Shown: positions 43,455 to 52,971, numbered from the stretch's first letter. The stretch: 63,916 nt of DNA from Sulfonitrofixus sp039714575 (GCA_039714575.1 JBDLJE010000004.1:1-63916); one strand, 5' to 3'. Notes: a model not told the origin generated them from the letters alone. Made by a program: numbers and translations.

Positions 43455-43738
43455 GTGCATTGATCAATATCTTTTCAGGAGTCTTAAGCATAATTGAGCA
43501 GTTGGTATGGATTTATAGTTGGATAATAATTATAACTGCTCTACTCTCGTGGGTACGTCCTGATCCTTATAACCCGATCGTACAATTTTTGAATCGTATC
43601 ACTATTCCTGCTTATGAATTAGTGAGGCGTTTTGTTAAAAAAACATTTTATAATGGTATAGACTTTGCTCCACTGATTATTATTATTACATTGCAGATAG
43701 TCATGTTGATTCTTCGCGAAGTTCGACACGCTCTGTAA
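43451..43738 (+). CDS. yggT: YggT family membrane protein
   Basis: 95 residues with two hydrophobic hairpin segments flanking the YggT signature SWVRPDPYNPIVQFLNRIT and an APLIIIITLQIVMLIL tail. Function is not settled; it is linked to osmotic tolerance and membrane biogenesis. ATGA overlap with gltX and a one-base overlap with slt make a tight three-gene unit. Confidence 0.88.
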   Translation: MSALINIFSGVLSIIEQLVWIYSWIIIITALLSWVRPDPYNPIVQFLNRITIPAYELVRRFVKKTFYNGIDFAPLIIIITLQIVMLILREVRHAL

Positions 43739-45375
43739 TGAAATATTTTATTTTACTTTTTACAACACTTTCGCTTTTTGCGGAGGTACAACTTGAGCAG
43801 ATCAACACAAAGCCCAGCTCTCTTGCCAAGAACTTTATGATCTGGCGGTTCCTGCATCAAGACATTACACCGGCTCAGGCAGATGAGGCCTTTTATCAGT
43901 ATCGTGATGTCAACACCCGTCTTTTTAAGGCCTACGCTAAAAAGTCTGACCGTGAAGAGGTGGTTTATACGGCGGAGTGTCTGGCCCTGCCGACCAAAGA
44001 GCTGGTAAAGAGTAATGACATCTCTTGTATCAAGATGGGGCTCTCGCCGTATAAAGCATCCGTTATCAACGCGCGTGACCGAAACCGTCTTGCGAGACTG
44101 CTTGACAGTGAAAAGACATCTACCTGGATCGAGATGATGAACGACCTGCTTCAGACCAAGCGTGTAACGGACTTGAGGCAGTACGAACCTTCGACCTTTA
44201 TGTATCTTTTTTTAAATGCCGGTACCAAGTTCAGACAAAAGAACCTTAATCGGGCACTTCCTTCTGTCTATATAGAAGAGATCCGAAAACATTGGGGTTT
44301 CAGCCGTTTTGTCGTTTTGGTCGTGACGGACAGCCGTTACGGCAACCTTCAAAAAGAGCTTTTAAAGATCGATGCCTCTGCAAAGCTGAACTCTGAAACG
44401 CACTTCTATCTGGCGATGAATGCGATCGAGCATGAGCAAAATGACAATGCACTTGCACACCTTGAAAAGGTACACACCCTCGCCTACTACCGTTCGCATA
44501 AAGACAAGGCGCTCTTTTGGCAGTACCTGATCACCAAAGATAAAAAGACCCTGGAGCAGCTGGGCGAGAGTTTTGATATCAACATGTACTCCCTCTACGC
44601 CAAGGAGAAGCTTGGCATCGAGGTCACCAACTTCTACACGAAGCTGCCTACCTACGAAAGCAACACGACCAAAGCGGATCTGACAGACCCTTTTGTCTGG
44701 AACGAACTGCTTATAGAGATCAGAGAGACCCCTAAAGCAGAGCTGCAAAAGCTCGCAGACAAGTACGCCAATGAAGAGATGCTGCCGCTTCACTCGTTCA
44801 TCTACGAGAAGGCCTCCGGTTACAAAGAGATGGGTTACATCATGCCGTATGACAAGTACATGCAAGACCTCTCCAACGAAGACAAGGCGATGTATTACGC
44901 TTTGATGCGTCAAGAGAGCCGTTTTATTCCTGCAGCGCTGTCACGCTCTTATGCGCTCGGCCTTATGCAGATGATGCCGTTTCTGGTCAAGGCACTGGAC
45001 AAAGGCTTCAAAGAGAAACGTCACTCGTTCGAGGAGATGTTCGATCCTGAAAAAAACATACAGTACGCTAAAAAGCATATCGCCTGGATGCAAAAAAGTC
45101 TTTACCACCCTGTTCTTATGGCCTACGCCTATAATGGCGGCATGGGCTTTACCAAGCGCTACATCACAAAAGAGAACTGTTTTACCGACGCTAAGTATGA
45201 GCCGTTTATGAGTATGGAGATGATGGTCAACTCTGAGAGCCGTGAATACGGTAAGAAGGTGTTGAGCAACTATGTGATCTATAAAAAGATCCTGGGTGAG
45301 AAGGTCTCTATTCTTGCTCTATTTGATAAGTTATCTCAGCCCGCACAGTGTGATCGCTTTCGAGCACCAAAATAA
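43738..45375 (+). CDS. slt: soluble lytic murein transglycosylase (Slt)
   Basis: 545 residues. Signal peptide MKYFILLFTTLSLFA, a long alpha-superhelical region, then the GH23 SLT domain from about residue 385. Catalytic Glu is in ALMRQESRFIP, followed by SRSYALGLMQMMP and AYAYNGG. It is periplasmic and cleaves peptidoglycan to anhydromuropeptides. Its last 68 bases overlap the end of a convergent lipoprotein gene. Confidence 0.92.
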   Translation: MKYFILLFTTLSLFAEVQLEQINTKPSSLAKNFMIWRFLHQDITPAQADEAFYQYRDVNTRLFKAYAKKSDREEVVYTAECLALPTKELVKSNDISCIKMGLSPYKASVINARDRNRLARLLDSEKTSTWIEMMNDLLQTKRVTDLRQYEPSTFMYLFLNAGTKFRQKNLNRALPSVYIEEIRKHWGFSRFVVLVVTDSRYGNLQKELLKIDASAKLNSETHFYLAMNAIEHEQNDNALAHLEKVHTLAYYRSHKDKALFWQYLITKDKKTLEQLGESFDINMYSLYAKEKLGIEVTNFYTKLPTYESNTTKADLTDPFVWNELLIEIRETPKAELQKLADKYANEEMLPLHSFIYEKASGYKEMGYIMPYDKYMQDLSNEDKAMYYALMRQESRFIPAALSRSYALGLMQMMPFLVKALDKGFKEKRHSFEEMFDPEKNIQYAKKHIAWMQKSLYHPVLMAYAYNGGMGFTKRYITKENCFTDAKYEPFMSMEMMVNSESREYGKKVLSNYVIYKKILGEKVSILALFDKLSQPAQCDRFRAPK

Positions 45376-45808
45376 GCTTCTCGACAGGAAGTCTGTAGCG
45401 GACATAATAGTAACGGTTCCAGCTGTTTCGGACAGGCATCAGATCCACTAAAAGATCATCATGGTCCAAAGCCTCGGACGCCAGCGCATTTTCATCGTTT
45501 AGCAGCAGTACATAGTCTTGATCACCGGGTGTTTGACTTCTATCGAAGTAGAGAACATTATCGTGTTCAGGGTTGTAAAAAGAGATCAAAAAGTGGGCGA
45601 ACCCATCGGTATACTTCGGGTAGACGTCATTAAGATAGACGGCTGCCAGGATGGTCTCGCTTTTGTTGTCGCTGTTGAGCAGGCGTACGTTTTTATAACT
45701 GTTCGCCGCATTTTCGTTTTCCGAGGAGAGTGTGTAGGTGTCAAAATGGCTGCTGCATCCGCTGAACATTGTTACTGACAGGACAAAAAATATGATGAAC
45801 TTTCTCAA
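45308..45808 (-). CDS. putative lipoprotein of unknown function
   Basis: 166 residues. Signal peptide with lipobox FSGC (anchored Cys about residue 18). The mature part is beta-rich (NVRLLNSDNKSETILAAVYL, YYYVRYRLPVEKLILVLESD). Family is unrecognised. It ends 68 bases inside slt on the opposite strand, so the two mRNAs can pair at their 3' ends. Confidence 0.65.
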   Translation of the reverse strand: MRKFIIFFVLSVTMFSGCSSHFDTYTLSSENENAANSYKNVRLLNSDNKSETILAAVYLNDVYPKYTDGFAHFLISFYNPEHDNVLYFDRSQTPGDQDYVLLLNDENALASEALDHDDLLVDLMPVRNSWNRYYYVRYRLPVEKLILVLESDHTVRAEITYQIEQE

Positions 45809-45917
45809 ATAAAAACCTAAATTATTGTGTTGGCAAAAGTATAACCTATTCAGATTGAAACTCCCTACTGTATGGGTTTATTACGCCATTCAACAGACTT
45901 TTACTGACATTTGTCTA

Positions 45918-45923
45918 TAATCT
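45918..45923 (+). promoter_or_regulatory. -10 (TATAAT) of mobB-fbp unit
   Basis: TATAAT only 14 bases before ATG 45938, predicting a leader of about 8 bases without a ribosome site. Either the message is nearly leaderless or translation begins at TTG 45950, which has GGAAA upstream. Confidence 0.4.
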
Positions 45924-45937
45924 TTTAAAATTTACAG

Positions 45938-46453
45938 ATGGAAAATATTTTGCGAAAACGTCTAGCAGTAGCTTTTACCGGTCCCTCAAACAGCGGTAAG
46001 ACCACACTGATATTAAAAGTGGCCAGAAAGCTCATCCATGAGCATAAGATGGAGGTTGGGATCGTTAAACATGACCCAAAGGACAAGGCACGCTTCGACA
46101 CACCCGGTAAAGACAGTTACAAGTTTACTGACACCGGTGCGAAAGTCGTTGTGACCTCCCCTCACAAAACAACCTACTTCTCAAGCAAACATCAAGAGTT
46201 TGAAGAGATCGTCAGTATGTTCGGTGATGTTGACATGGTGTTGGTCGAGGGGTTGAAAAACCTTCCTCTTCCGCGTATCAGCATCTTTCGTGACAAGATC
46301 GATGAAGAGTACTTTCCCTATATGAACGTGTTGGCTGTCGACGAGAGTATCGATCTGAACACATATGCTCTTCCCGAAGATGTGAGTGTGCTGGATCTTA
46401 ACAATGAAGATGACGTCATAACGTGGATCTTAAACAATGCAAAGGCTGTGTAG
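45938..46453 (+). CDS. mobB: molybdopterin-guanine dinucleotide biosynthesis protein MobB
   Basis: 171-residue P-loop GTPase adapter: AFTGPSNSGKTTLILK, then VGIVKHDPKDKARFDTPGKD, DMVLVEGLKNLPLPRI. It assists MobA in making the MGD form of the molybdenum cofactor used by nitrate, formate and polysulfide reductases. ATG of fbp directly follows its stop, so mobB and fbp are cotranscribed although functionally unrelated. Confidence 0.92.
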   Translation: MENILRKRLAVAFTGPSNSGKTTLILKVARKLIHEHKMEVGIVKHDPKDKARFDTPGKDSYKFTDTGAKVVVTSPHKTTYFSSKHQEFEEIVSMFGDVDMVLVEGLKNLPLPRISIFRDKIDEEYFPYMNVLAVDESIDLNTYALPEDVSVLDLNNEDDVITWILNNAKAV

Positions 46454-47296
46454 ATGAAAGAGATATTAAGCGCCATACAACGTGCTGCGATACGTATTAA
46501 AGATGAGATCGATACTAAAGATATCGGGTATTCGCAACAGCAGAACGCTACAGGCGACACGCAGCTGCAGCTTGATATCAAGTGCGATCTTGTCTGCGAA
46601 GAGGAGTTCTCTAAAGCAGAAGTGATCAACACGATCGTCAGTGAAGAGCAAGAGCATAAAGTCGTAATGAGTGAAGATGCACAGTACTTTGTTGCATTTG
46701 ACCCTCTTGACGGCTCCTCTCTTATCGACGTAAACCTGAGTGTCGGTTCCATCTTCGGTATCTATGACGGCTCATTTGGCGTAAAAGACCTGGTAGCGGC
46801 GTGTTATGTGGTCTACGGTCCGCGTACCGAACTTGTCTTTGCTTATGAGGGCGAAGTGAAGTTCTACCTGCTACAAAACGGGGTGTTCGAGTTTATCAAG
46901 AACATCAAACTCAATGAGAAAGGCAAGCTGAACGCACCGGGCGGTACACAACAGAACTGGCCTGCACACCATAAAGAGATGGTCGACGGCCTTTTTCAAG
47001 AGGGTTACCGTCTTCGTTACTCCGGCGGTATGGTCCCTGACCTTCACCAGATCCTTCTTAAAGGGGGCGGACTCTTTTCATATCCGTCGACCTCGGACAC
47101 GCCTAAGGGTAAATTGCGTATGCTTTACGAGGCACTTCCGTTCGCCTTTATCTTTATGATGGCCGGCGGTGACCAGACGGATGGTAAAAACGACCTTCTG
47201 ACTATGGATGCAGCACACATTCATGACACGACACCATGTTTTTTCGGTTCCAAATATGAGATAGCAAGAGTCAAAGATGTCTACACAAGAAGCTAG
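46454..47296 (+). CDS. fbp: fructose-1,6-bisphosphatase class I
   Basis: Hydrolyses fructose-1,6-bisphosphate to fructose-6-phosphate, the committed gluconeogenic step for an autotroph. 280 residues with metal-binding FVAFDPLDGSSLIDVN, LRYSGGMVPDLHQIL and KLRMLYEALPFAFI. It is shorter than the ~330-residue E. coli form but shows all catalytic blocks. It overlaps the next small gene by 20 bp. Confidence 0.95.
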   Translation: MKEILSAIQRAAIRIKDEIDTKDIGYSQQQNATGDTQLQLDIKCDLVCEEEFSKAEVINTIVSEEQEHKVVMSEDAQYFVAFDPLDGSSLIDVNLSVGSIFGIYDGSFGVKDLVAACYVVYGPRTELVFAYEGEVKFYLLQNGVFEFIKNIKLNEKGKLNAPGGTQQNWPAHHKEMVDGLFQEGYRLRYSGGMVPDLHQILLKGGGLFSYPSTSDTPKGKLRMLYEALPFAFIFMMAGGDQTDGKNDLLTMDAAHIHDTTPCFFGSKYEIARVKDVYTRS

Positions 47297-47474
47297 TGTC
47301 TTTGAAGAGCGTCTTGACGCCGAGCTGGCCAAGATGCAGCAGTGTCAAGTGGAAAAAGCGGTGAAAAGCTGCAGCCTGTGCGAGTTCTACATCGGCTGTG
47401 ACATCCGCAGAGCCTATGTCCAAGCCGTTTATGACTCCATGTCCAAAGGCGAGACAGGCGGATTTGAGTTCTAA
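47277..47474 (+). CDS. small cysteine-containing protein
   Basis: 65 residues. Cys residues in MQQCQVEK, KSCSLCEFYIGCDIRRAY could bind zinc or an Fe-S cluster (C-x7-C-x2-C-x5-C). C-terminus SMSKGETGGFEF. It starts inside fbp in another frame. It looks like a conserved small gene of this group; function unknown. Confidence 0.6.
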   Translation: MSTQEASVFEERLDAELAKMQQCQVEKAVKSCSLCEFYIGCDIRRAYVQAVYDSMSKGETGGFEF

Positions 47475-47525
47475 CTATTGATAACACGCGCCCTGCGCTT
47501 TTAAAATTTACAGAGAGAGAAGAAA

Positions 47526-49478
47526 ATGAGCAACTATTACACAACCCCGATCTACTACGTCAACGGCGAGGCGCATATCGGTCACGCCTATACAACGTTT
47601 ATTACGGACATGCTGGCACGCTACTCACGTCTTAAAGGTGAAGAGACCTACTTTTTGACAGGTACGGACGAGCACGGTCAGAAGATCGAAGAGTCGGCAG
47701 CTAAAGCGGGCAAGCCGACACAAGAGTTCGCTGATGAGATCTCGGCACTGTTCAAAGACCTTTGGGATGAGTTTGAGATATCTTACGACCAGTTCATTCG
47801 TACAACAGATGATGAACACAAAGCCGGTGTACAACATGCGTTTAAAAAGATGTTAGACAAGGGCGATATCTACAAGGGTGAGTACGAGGGGAACTACTGT
47901 GTCAGCTGTGAGACCTTCTTCCCGGAGTCTCAGCTCATCGACGGTGAGTTCTGCCCGGACTGCGGCCGTACGACGAATACGGTCAAAGAGGAGAGCTACT
48001 TTTTCAGACTCTCAAACTATGAGCAGAAACTGCTGGATTACTATGAGGCGCACCCGGACTTTATCTTGCCGAAGTCTCGCCGTAACGAGGTCATCAACTT
48101 TGTAAAAGGCGGGCTCCACGATCTCTCTGTAACGCGTACGTCATTCAGCTGGGGCGTCCCTATACCTAAAGACCTTAATGACGACAAACACGTTATGTAC
48201 GTCTGGCTGGATGCTCTTCTTAACTACGTGACAGCACTGGGTTACGGACGCGATGACGCTAAGATGGAGCTATGGCCTGCACATATGCATGTTATAGGGA
48301 AAGACATCCTGCGTTTCCACGCTATCTACTGGCCGGCGTTCTTGATGAGTCTTGACCTCCCTCTTCCTAAACATATCGCGGCTCACGGCTGGTGGACACG
48401 TGACGGTGAGAAGATGTCAAAATCCAAAGGCAATGTGGTCTCTCCTAAAGAGGTCTCGGACCTTTACGGTGTTGAGAACCTTCGTTACTTTATGATGCGT
48501 GAGGTGCCGTTCGGACAAGACGGTGACTTCTCACAGCGTGCTTTCATCGACCGCATCAACTCTGACTTGAGCAACGACCTTGGTAACCTGCTTAACCGTA
48601 TCATCGGTATGAGCGGCAAGTACAGCGACTTTGTCATTGACTCTGTTGATGTCGAGAAGTACCATGGCGCTGAGCTTAAAGAGATGTATGAGACCTTGGA
48701 TGTCGTAGAAAGACATCTTGACGAAGTGCAGACGCACCGTTTTCTCGAAGAGCTGTGGAAGGTCTTTACCATCGGCAACAAGGCTATTGAAGCACACGCG
48801 CCATGGGTGAAGATCAAAGAGGGCAAGAGAGACGAAGCCTTGGCAACGGTTGCACTTGTAGCAAACGTGTTGGCTAAAGCTTCTCTTCTGTTACACGCCT
48901 TTATGCCTAAGACAACAAACACGATCGCTGACACACTTGGTTTCGAGATCAACACGGCGAGTTATAACGGCCTTTTAAAAGAGAAAAAACTGCTTGAGAC
49001 TTTTACTATTAAAAAGATCGGGCCGCTTTTCCCTCGCGTTGAAGAGCCTCTGATGGCAGAAGCACCAAAAGCGATGATGGAGCCGGAGCCAAAGGCGGAG
49101 AAAAAAGCTAAAGAGAGCAAAAAAGCTGCACCGGCAAAAGAAGATGCTGCCGGACTGATCACCTTTGATGAGTTTTTCAACACAACATTGAAGATCGGTA
49201 CGGTCGTTGAAGCCGAAGAGGTGCCAAAAAGTAAAAAGCTTCTCAAACTGCAGGTCGATCTTGGTGAAGATGAACTTCGTCAGATCGTTGCAGGGATCAA
49301 AGACTACTACTCGGCTGAAGAGCTGGTCAACACGCAGGTCTGTGTCGTTGCCAACCTCAAACCGGCAAAACTGATGGGCATCATGTCTGCCGGTATGCTT
49401 CTGGCTGCCAAAGATGATGACGGACTCTCTCTTGTCCGCCCTGAGAAGCCGCGTAAAGCAGGATCTTCTATTGGCTGA
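47526..49478 (+). CDS. metG: methionyl-tRNA synthetase
   Basis: 650 residues, class I. HIGH motif in VNGEAHIGHAYTT; zinc knuckle cysteines in NYCVSCETFF and EFCPDCGRTT; KMSKS as GEKMSKSKGNVV. After an Ala/Lys-rich linker (about 515-545) comes a C-terminal tRNA-binding OB-fold (FFNTTLKIGTVVEAEEVP, LMGIMSAGMLLAA), the dimerising domain common in bacteria. AGAGAGAAG precedes the start. Confidence 0.97.
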   Translation: MSNYYTTPIYYVNGEAHIGHAYTTFITDMLARYSRLKGEETYFLTGTDEHGQKIEESAAKAGKPTQEFADEISALFKDLWDEFEISYDQFIRTTDDEHKAGVQHAFKKMLDKGDIYKGEYEGNYCVSCETFFPESQLIDGEFCPDCGRTTNTVKEESYFFRLSNYEQKLLDYYEAHPDFILPKSRRNEVINFVKGGLHDLSVTRTSFSWGVPIPKDLNDDKHVMYVWLDALLNYVTALGYGRDDAKMELWPAHMHVIGKDILRFHAIYWPAFLMSLDLPLPKHIAAHGWWTRDGEKMSKSKGNVVSPKEVSDLYGVENLRYFMMREVPFGQDGDFSQRAFIDRINSDLSNDLGNLLNRIIGMSGKYSDFVIDSVDVEKYHGAELKEMYETLDVVERHLDEVQTHRFLEELWKVFTIGNKAIEAHAPWVKIKEGKRDEALATVALVANVLAKASLLLHAFMPKTTNTIADTLGFEINTASYNGLLKEKKLLETFTIKKIGPLFPRVEEPLMAEAPKAMMEPEPKAEKKAKESKKAAPAKEDAAGLITFDEFFNTTLKIGTVVEAEEVPKSKKLLKLQVDLGEDELRQIVAGIKDYYSAEELVNTQVCVVANLKPAKLMGIMSAGMLLAAKDDDGLSLVRPEKPRKAGSSIG

Positions 49479-49500
49479 TAGAGACTAGAGACGTATAGCA

Positions 49501-50505
49501 GTGCGCCTCGAAAACCTTCTCGCCCTCACCCAGGGAACCTTACAGAACCAACCCTTCGTCACCCGCTTCGACGGCATCAGTTTTGATGCTAAAAAAGTGA
49601 AACGCGGCAACCTCTTTATCGCTTTTAACAACCGTGATATCGATGAAGCGATCTTGCACGGTGCCTACGGGATCATTTTTGACAAACCCACACAGATAGC
49701 CGACAACGAGATCGCCTGGATCAAGGTCGGCAACGTTGACGACGCGCTGATGCGTCTGCTGCGTTTTCATCTCATCGAAAAAGAGCTTGATGTCTATGAG
49801 ACAGACCTTATCACCATTAAACTGGCCCGGCAGATCATGACGGACAGCAACTTCCTGGTCTTGGGAAAGTCCATCAAAGATGACTTTATGACACTCTGGG
49901 AGGTGCCGGAGAAGGCGAAGATACTCTACTGTCCCAAACTGATCGATAGAGACACCTTTGTGGCGTCAAAAACCCTGCCCAATGCATATAAAGATGAAGT
50001 CACGATCGTTGAGCAGACCCTTTTTGAGACCTCGTTCATCTTCAGTGACATCTTTTATGAACGTCAGCTTCTCTCACCTTTTTTTATCTCCTATCTGGAG
50101 CGACTGTTAAACTTTTACAAGATGCACGGCATTAACTACCGGCTGCGGTCCTTTACGCCGATCGATAATTTTGAGGCGGTCTTTACCAACAAGGACCTTA
50201 GTATCAAAGAGTTCGGTGCAAGTGACCGTGTGCTTATCTTTGAGCCCGATTTTGAACTCATTCACTCACAGATCTCATTTTTGACCCGTCAAGCCAACTG
50301 GGCGAAGATCATCTACATCCTGCCTAAAGCAAAGGCACTTCCTTTTGAGAATATCGAGGGTATATTTACGTATGAGTCACAAGAGGAGATCATTGAGATC
50401 TTAAGAGAACATTCATTTCATTTTGCCTTGATCGCAGAGCAGGACAGAACGTTGTTGGAGCACACTGCGTTACATAAACCGGTAGAACAGTTAACACTTT
50501 TTTAA
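49501..50505 (+). CDS. MurF/Mur-ligase N-terminal-domain-like protein
   Basis: 334 residues. The first ~100 (FDGISFDAKKVKRGNLFIAF, HGAYGIIFDKP) resemble the UDP-sugar-binding domain of MurE/MurF ligases. The GTNGKT ATP-binding loop is missing and the rest does not match Mur catalytic domains, so it is probably not a ligase. The start is GTG 49501. It lies 22 bases after metG. Role in peptidoglycan metabolism is only suggested. Confidence 0.6.
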   Translation: MRLENLLALTQGTLQNQPFVTRFDGISFDAKKVKRGNLFIAFNNRDIDEAILHGAYGIIFDKPTQIADNEIAWIKVGNVDDALMRLLRFHLIEKELDVYETDLITIKLARQIMTDSNFLVLGKSIKDDFMTLWEVPEKAKILYCPKLIDRDTFVASKTLPNAYKDEVTIVEQTLFETSFIFSDIFYERQLLSPFFISYLERLLNFYKMHGINYRLRSFTPIDNFEAVFTNKDLSIKEFGASDRVLIFEPDFELIHSQISFLTRQANWAKIIYILPKAKALPFENIEGIFTYESQEEIIEILREHSFHFALIAEQDRTLLEHTALHKPVEQLTLF

Positions 50506-50533
50506 GACAGAATAGTAAAGAGAGGATCATAAG

Positions 50534-51670
50534 ATGAAACGAAGAGAGTTTTTAACAACGGCAGCGGCAACAACGGCTGCAGGTCTTTTGAGCGGCTGTA
50601 ACGACTCTAACCGTCAAGCTATCGACTACTCTAAACATCCCGGAAAAAAAGATATCGGTGACAAAGATGTCAATGTCAATCGCAGCCGAAAGACCAAGAT
50701 CACTCTGGCTACCTCATGGCCGGCACACTTCCCTATTATGGGAACCGGTGTTGACCGTTTTGCCGAAAACGTCAAAAAAGCCAGCGGTGGAACATTGGAC
50801 ATCAAGGTCTATCCTAAAAACACCCTCATCCCTGCCCTGGCCGTCTTTGACGCGGCCAGCAGCGGACAGATCGACGCCTTTCACTCAGGGCCATACTACT
50901 GGAAAGGCAAAAACTCCGCCTTCTCGCTCTTCAGCGGTTTTCCGTTCGGTATGACGGCAGAAGAGATCAACTCCTGGATGATCTACGGCAACGGTATGAC
51001 GCTCTGGCGCAAACTCTATGCCAAGTACAACCTCCACCCTCTTCTGGGCGGCAACACAAACATTCAGATGGGCGGCTGGTTCAGAGAGCCTCTGAAGTCG
51101 CTTGAAGATATGCAGGGTCTTAAGATGCGTATCCCCGGTCTTGGCGGCGAGCTCTTCTCCAAGCTTGGGGTCAACCCTATTTTACTTCCTGCCGGTGAGA
51201 TCTACACCTCTTTAGAGCGTGGTGTCATCGACGCGACAGAGTGGGTCGGACCGGCACTCGACATGAAGATGGGCTTTTACAAGGTCGCTCCTTACTACTA
51301 CTCAGGCTGGCACGAACCGGGTTCCATTCTGGAACTTACCTTCAACCAGCACAAGTGGAACAAGCTCTCTTCGGAGCATCAGGCGATCATCGAGATGGCC
51401 TCTTCGCAGATGAACGCCGACATGGCAAGCGAGTTTCATTACGAGAATATGAAGTCGTTGGACCTGCTGAAACAGAAAGGCGTCGAGATCCAGAGCTATC
51501 CTGCCGATGTTATTGAGGCTGGCAAAAAGGCCTTGGTTGATGTCCTGAATGAACAGAGCGCTCTCAACAGTGACTTTAAAGAGGTTGCTGACGATGCTGT
51601 TGCGTTTTTAGCACAGTCCAAGGCGTGGTCAAAAGCAAGTCTGCATTACTTCTTAAACACGCGGGAATAA
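50534..51670 (+). CDS. TRAP transporter substrate-binding protein (DctP family)
   Basis: 378 residues. The N-terminus MKRREFLTTAAATTAAGLLS followed by GC combines a twin-arginine signal with a lipobox, so it is a Tat-exported lipoprotein. The body is the DctP/TakP type (ITLATSWPAHFPIMGTGVDR, then FHSGPYYWKGK, LKMRIPGLGGELFSKLG, IDATEWVGPALDMKMG), typical of 2-oxoacid or related carboxylate binders. No dctQ or dctM membrane genes are adjacent, so it is an orphan here. Confidence 0.85.
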   Translation: MKRREFLTTAAATTAAGLLSGCNDSNRQAIDYSKHPGKKDIGDKDVNVNRSRKTKITLATSWPAHFPIMGTGVDRFAENVKKASGGTLDIKVYPKNTLIPALAVFDAASSGQIDAFHSGPYYWKGKNSAFSLFSGFPFGMTAEEINSWMIYGNGMTLWRKLYAKYNLHPLLGGNTNIQMGGWFREPLKSLEDMQGLKMRIPGLGGELFSKLGVNPILLPAGEIYTSLERGVIDATEWVGPALDMKMGFYKVAPYYYSGWHEPGSILELTFNQHKWNKLSSEHQAIIEMASSQMNADMASEFHYENMKSLDLLKQKGVEIQSYPADVIEAGKKALVDVLNEQSALNSDFKEVADDAVAFLAQSKAWSKASLHYFLNTRE

Positions 51671-51726
51671 TTTCTCCGTTAGACCTGTAGTGCTATAATT
51701 CATAATAAATAAAAAAACGAGACTCT

Positions 51727-52962
51727 ATGCGTTATTTAACTCTCTTATTTCCTTTTTTCCTTTTGGCCCAAGAGCTTGTACTGGTGGACAAAGTCACGCA
51801 AAAGCCCCTTGCCAATGCGCAGTTTATTCAAAATCACAGGCTGACGTTTAGTGACGAGAGCGGAAAAGTGGTCTTTGACACCAACAGAACAAAGCTCGCC
51901 CATGTTAAAGCCTACGGCTATCGCCCTTTTCACTGGGAAGTGAATGCAACAGCAGAAAGGTTGGAAATCGAGCCTATTAAGGTCAAGAGTCTTTACGTCT
52001 CATTCTGGGCGGCCAGTCCAAAGTCCAAGACCTTTAACAACGCGATGCATCTTATTGACACCACAGAGGCAAACAGTCTGGTCATCGATGTTAAAAGCGA
52101 ACAGGGGCAGATGTCGTACAAGACGGGTGTCAAAGAGGCCAGTGCTATGGATGCGCACTACTACCGTGCCATCAAAGACATGCCAAGCTATATGAAGCGT
52201 CTGAAAGAGAAAAAGATCTACACGATTGCGCGTATCGTCTGTTTTAAAGATGAGTTGAGCGCTACTAACCATCCCGAGCGTGCTGTTAAACGTACTGACG
52301 GCACGGTCTGGCGCAATGCCGCCAAGATGGCGTGGGTAGACCCTTTCAACCCAGATGTGCAGGACTACATCATCAGTATCGCTGTCGATGCGGCAAAGCA
52401 GGGTTTTGACGAGATCAACTTTGACTATGTCCGTTTTCCGGCCAAAGACGACCTGCTCTTTTCTCAGGAGAACATAGAGGAGAACCGTCTTAAAGCCATA
52501 GAGTTTTTCATTAGAAAAGCTACACGCCGTCTTCGCCCTTACGGTGTTTTCTTGTCTATCGACACCTACGGCTATGTTGCCTGGAACACAAAAAACGACA
52601 CCAACATCGGTCATCGGACCGAAGTCCTTGCCAAACATGCAGACTACCTTGCGCCGATGCTCTATCCGTCCGGTTTCAACAAAGGTATCTTGGGTATAGA
52701 CGACCCCGCAGCAGAACCGTACCGTGTCATTAAAGCGACGCTGTTAAAGATGGAAGAGACCGTTGAACCGGTGCGTCTGCGTCCATGGCTGCAATACTTT
52801 AAAGATTATGCTTTCTCGCGTAAACACTACAACCATGACGAGATCCGTGAACAGATCCGTGCCAGTGACGACACCAACTGCAGCGGATGGATGCTCTGGA
52901 ACCCGTCAAGCCGTTATAACCGTGGCGGGTTAATACTAAACGATACTATTGAAGAGAAGTAG
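51727..52962 (+). CDS. putative glycoside hydrolase, DUF4015 family
   Basis: 411 residues. Signal peptide MRYLTLLFPFFLLAQ, a short carboxypeptidase-regulatory-like beta domain (KPLANAQFIQNHRLTFSDES), then a TIM-barrel-like DUF4015 domain with SLYVSFWAASPKSKTF, NSLVIDVKSEQGQMSY, IARIVCFKDELSA, INFDYVRFPA and LAPMLYPSGF. The conserved acidic residues in DYVRFP-type motifs suggest hydrolysis of a surface or cell-wall glycan. Substrate unknown. Confidence 0.82.
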   Translation: MRYLTLLFPFFLLAQELVLVDKVTQKPLANAQFIQNHRLTFSDESGKVVFDTNRTKLAHVKAYGYRPFHWEVNATAERLEIEPIKVKSLYVSFWAASPKSKTFNNAMHLIDTTEANSLVIDVKSEQGQMSYKTGVKEASAMDAHYYRAIKDMPSYMKRLKEKKIYTIARIVCFKDELSATNHPERAVKRTDGTVWRNAAKMAWVDPFNPDVQDYIISIAVDAAKQGFDEINFDYVRFPAKDDLLFSQENIEENRLKAIEFFIRKATRRLRPYGVFLSIDTYGYVAWNTKNDTNIGHRTEVLAKHADYLAPMLYPSGFNKGILGIDDPAAEPYRVIKATLLKMEETVEPVRLRPWLQYFKDYAFSRKHYNHDEIREQIRASDDTNCSGWMLWNPSSRYNRGGLILNDTIEEK

Positions 52963-52971
52963 CTGTTAAGG

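Noticed and set aside
44362..44913. 183-codon minus-strand frame in slt
   Set aside because: Shadow of the transglycosylase coding sequence; no signal or family pattern.
49501..50505. Annotation as MurF ligase
   Set aside because: The ATP-binding GTNGKT loop and the ligase C-terminal domain are absent.
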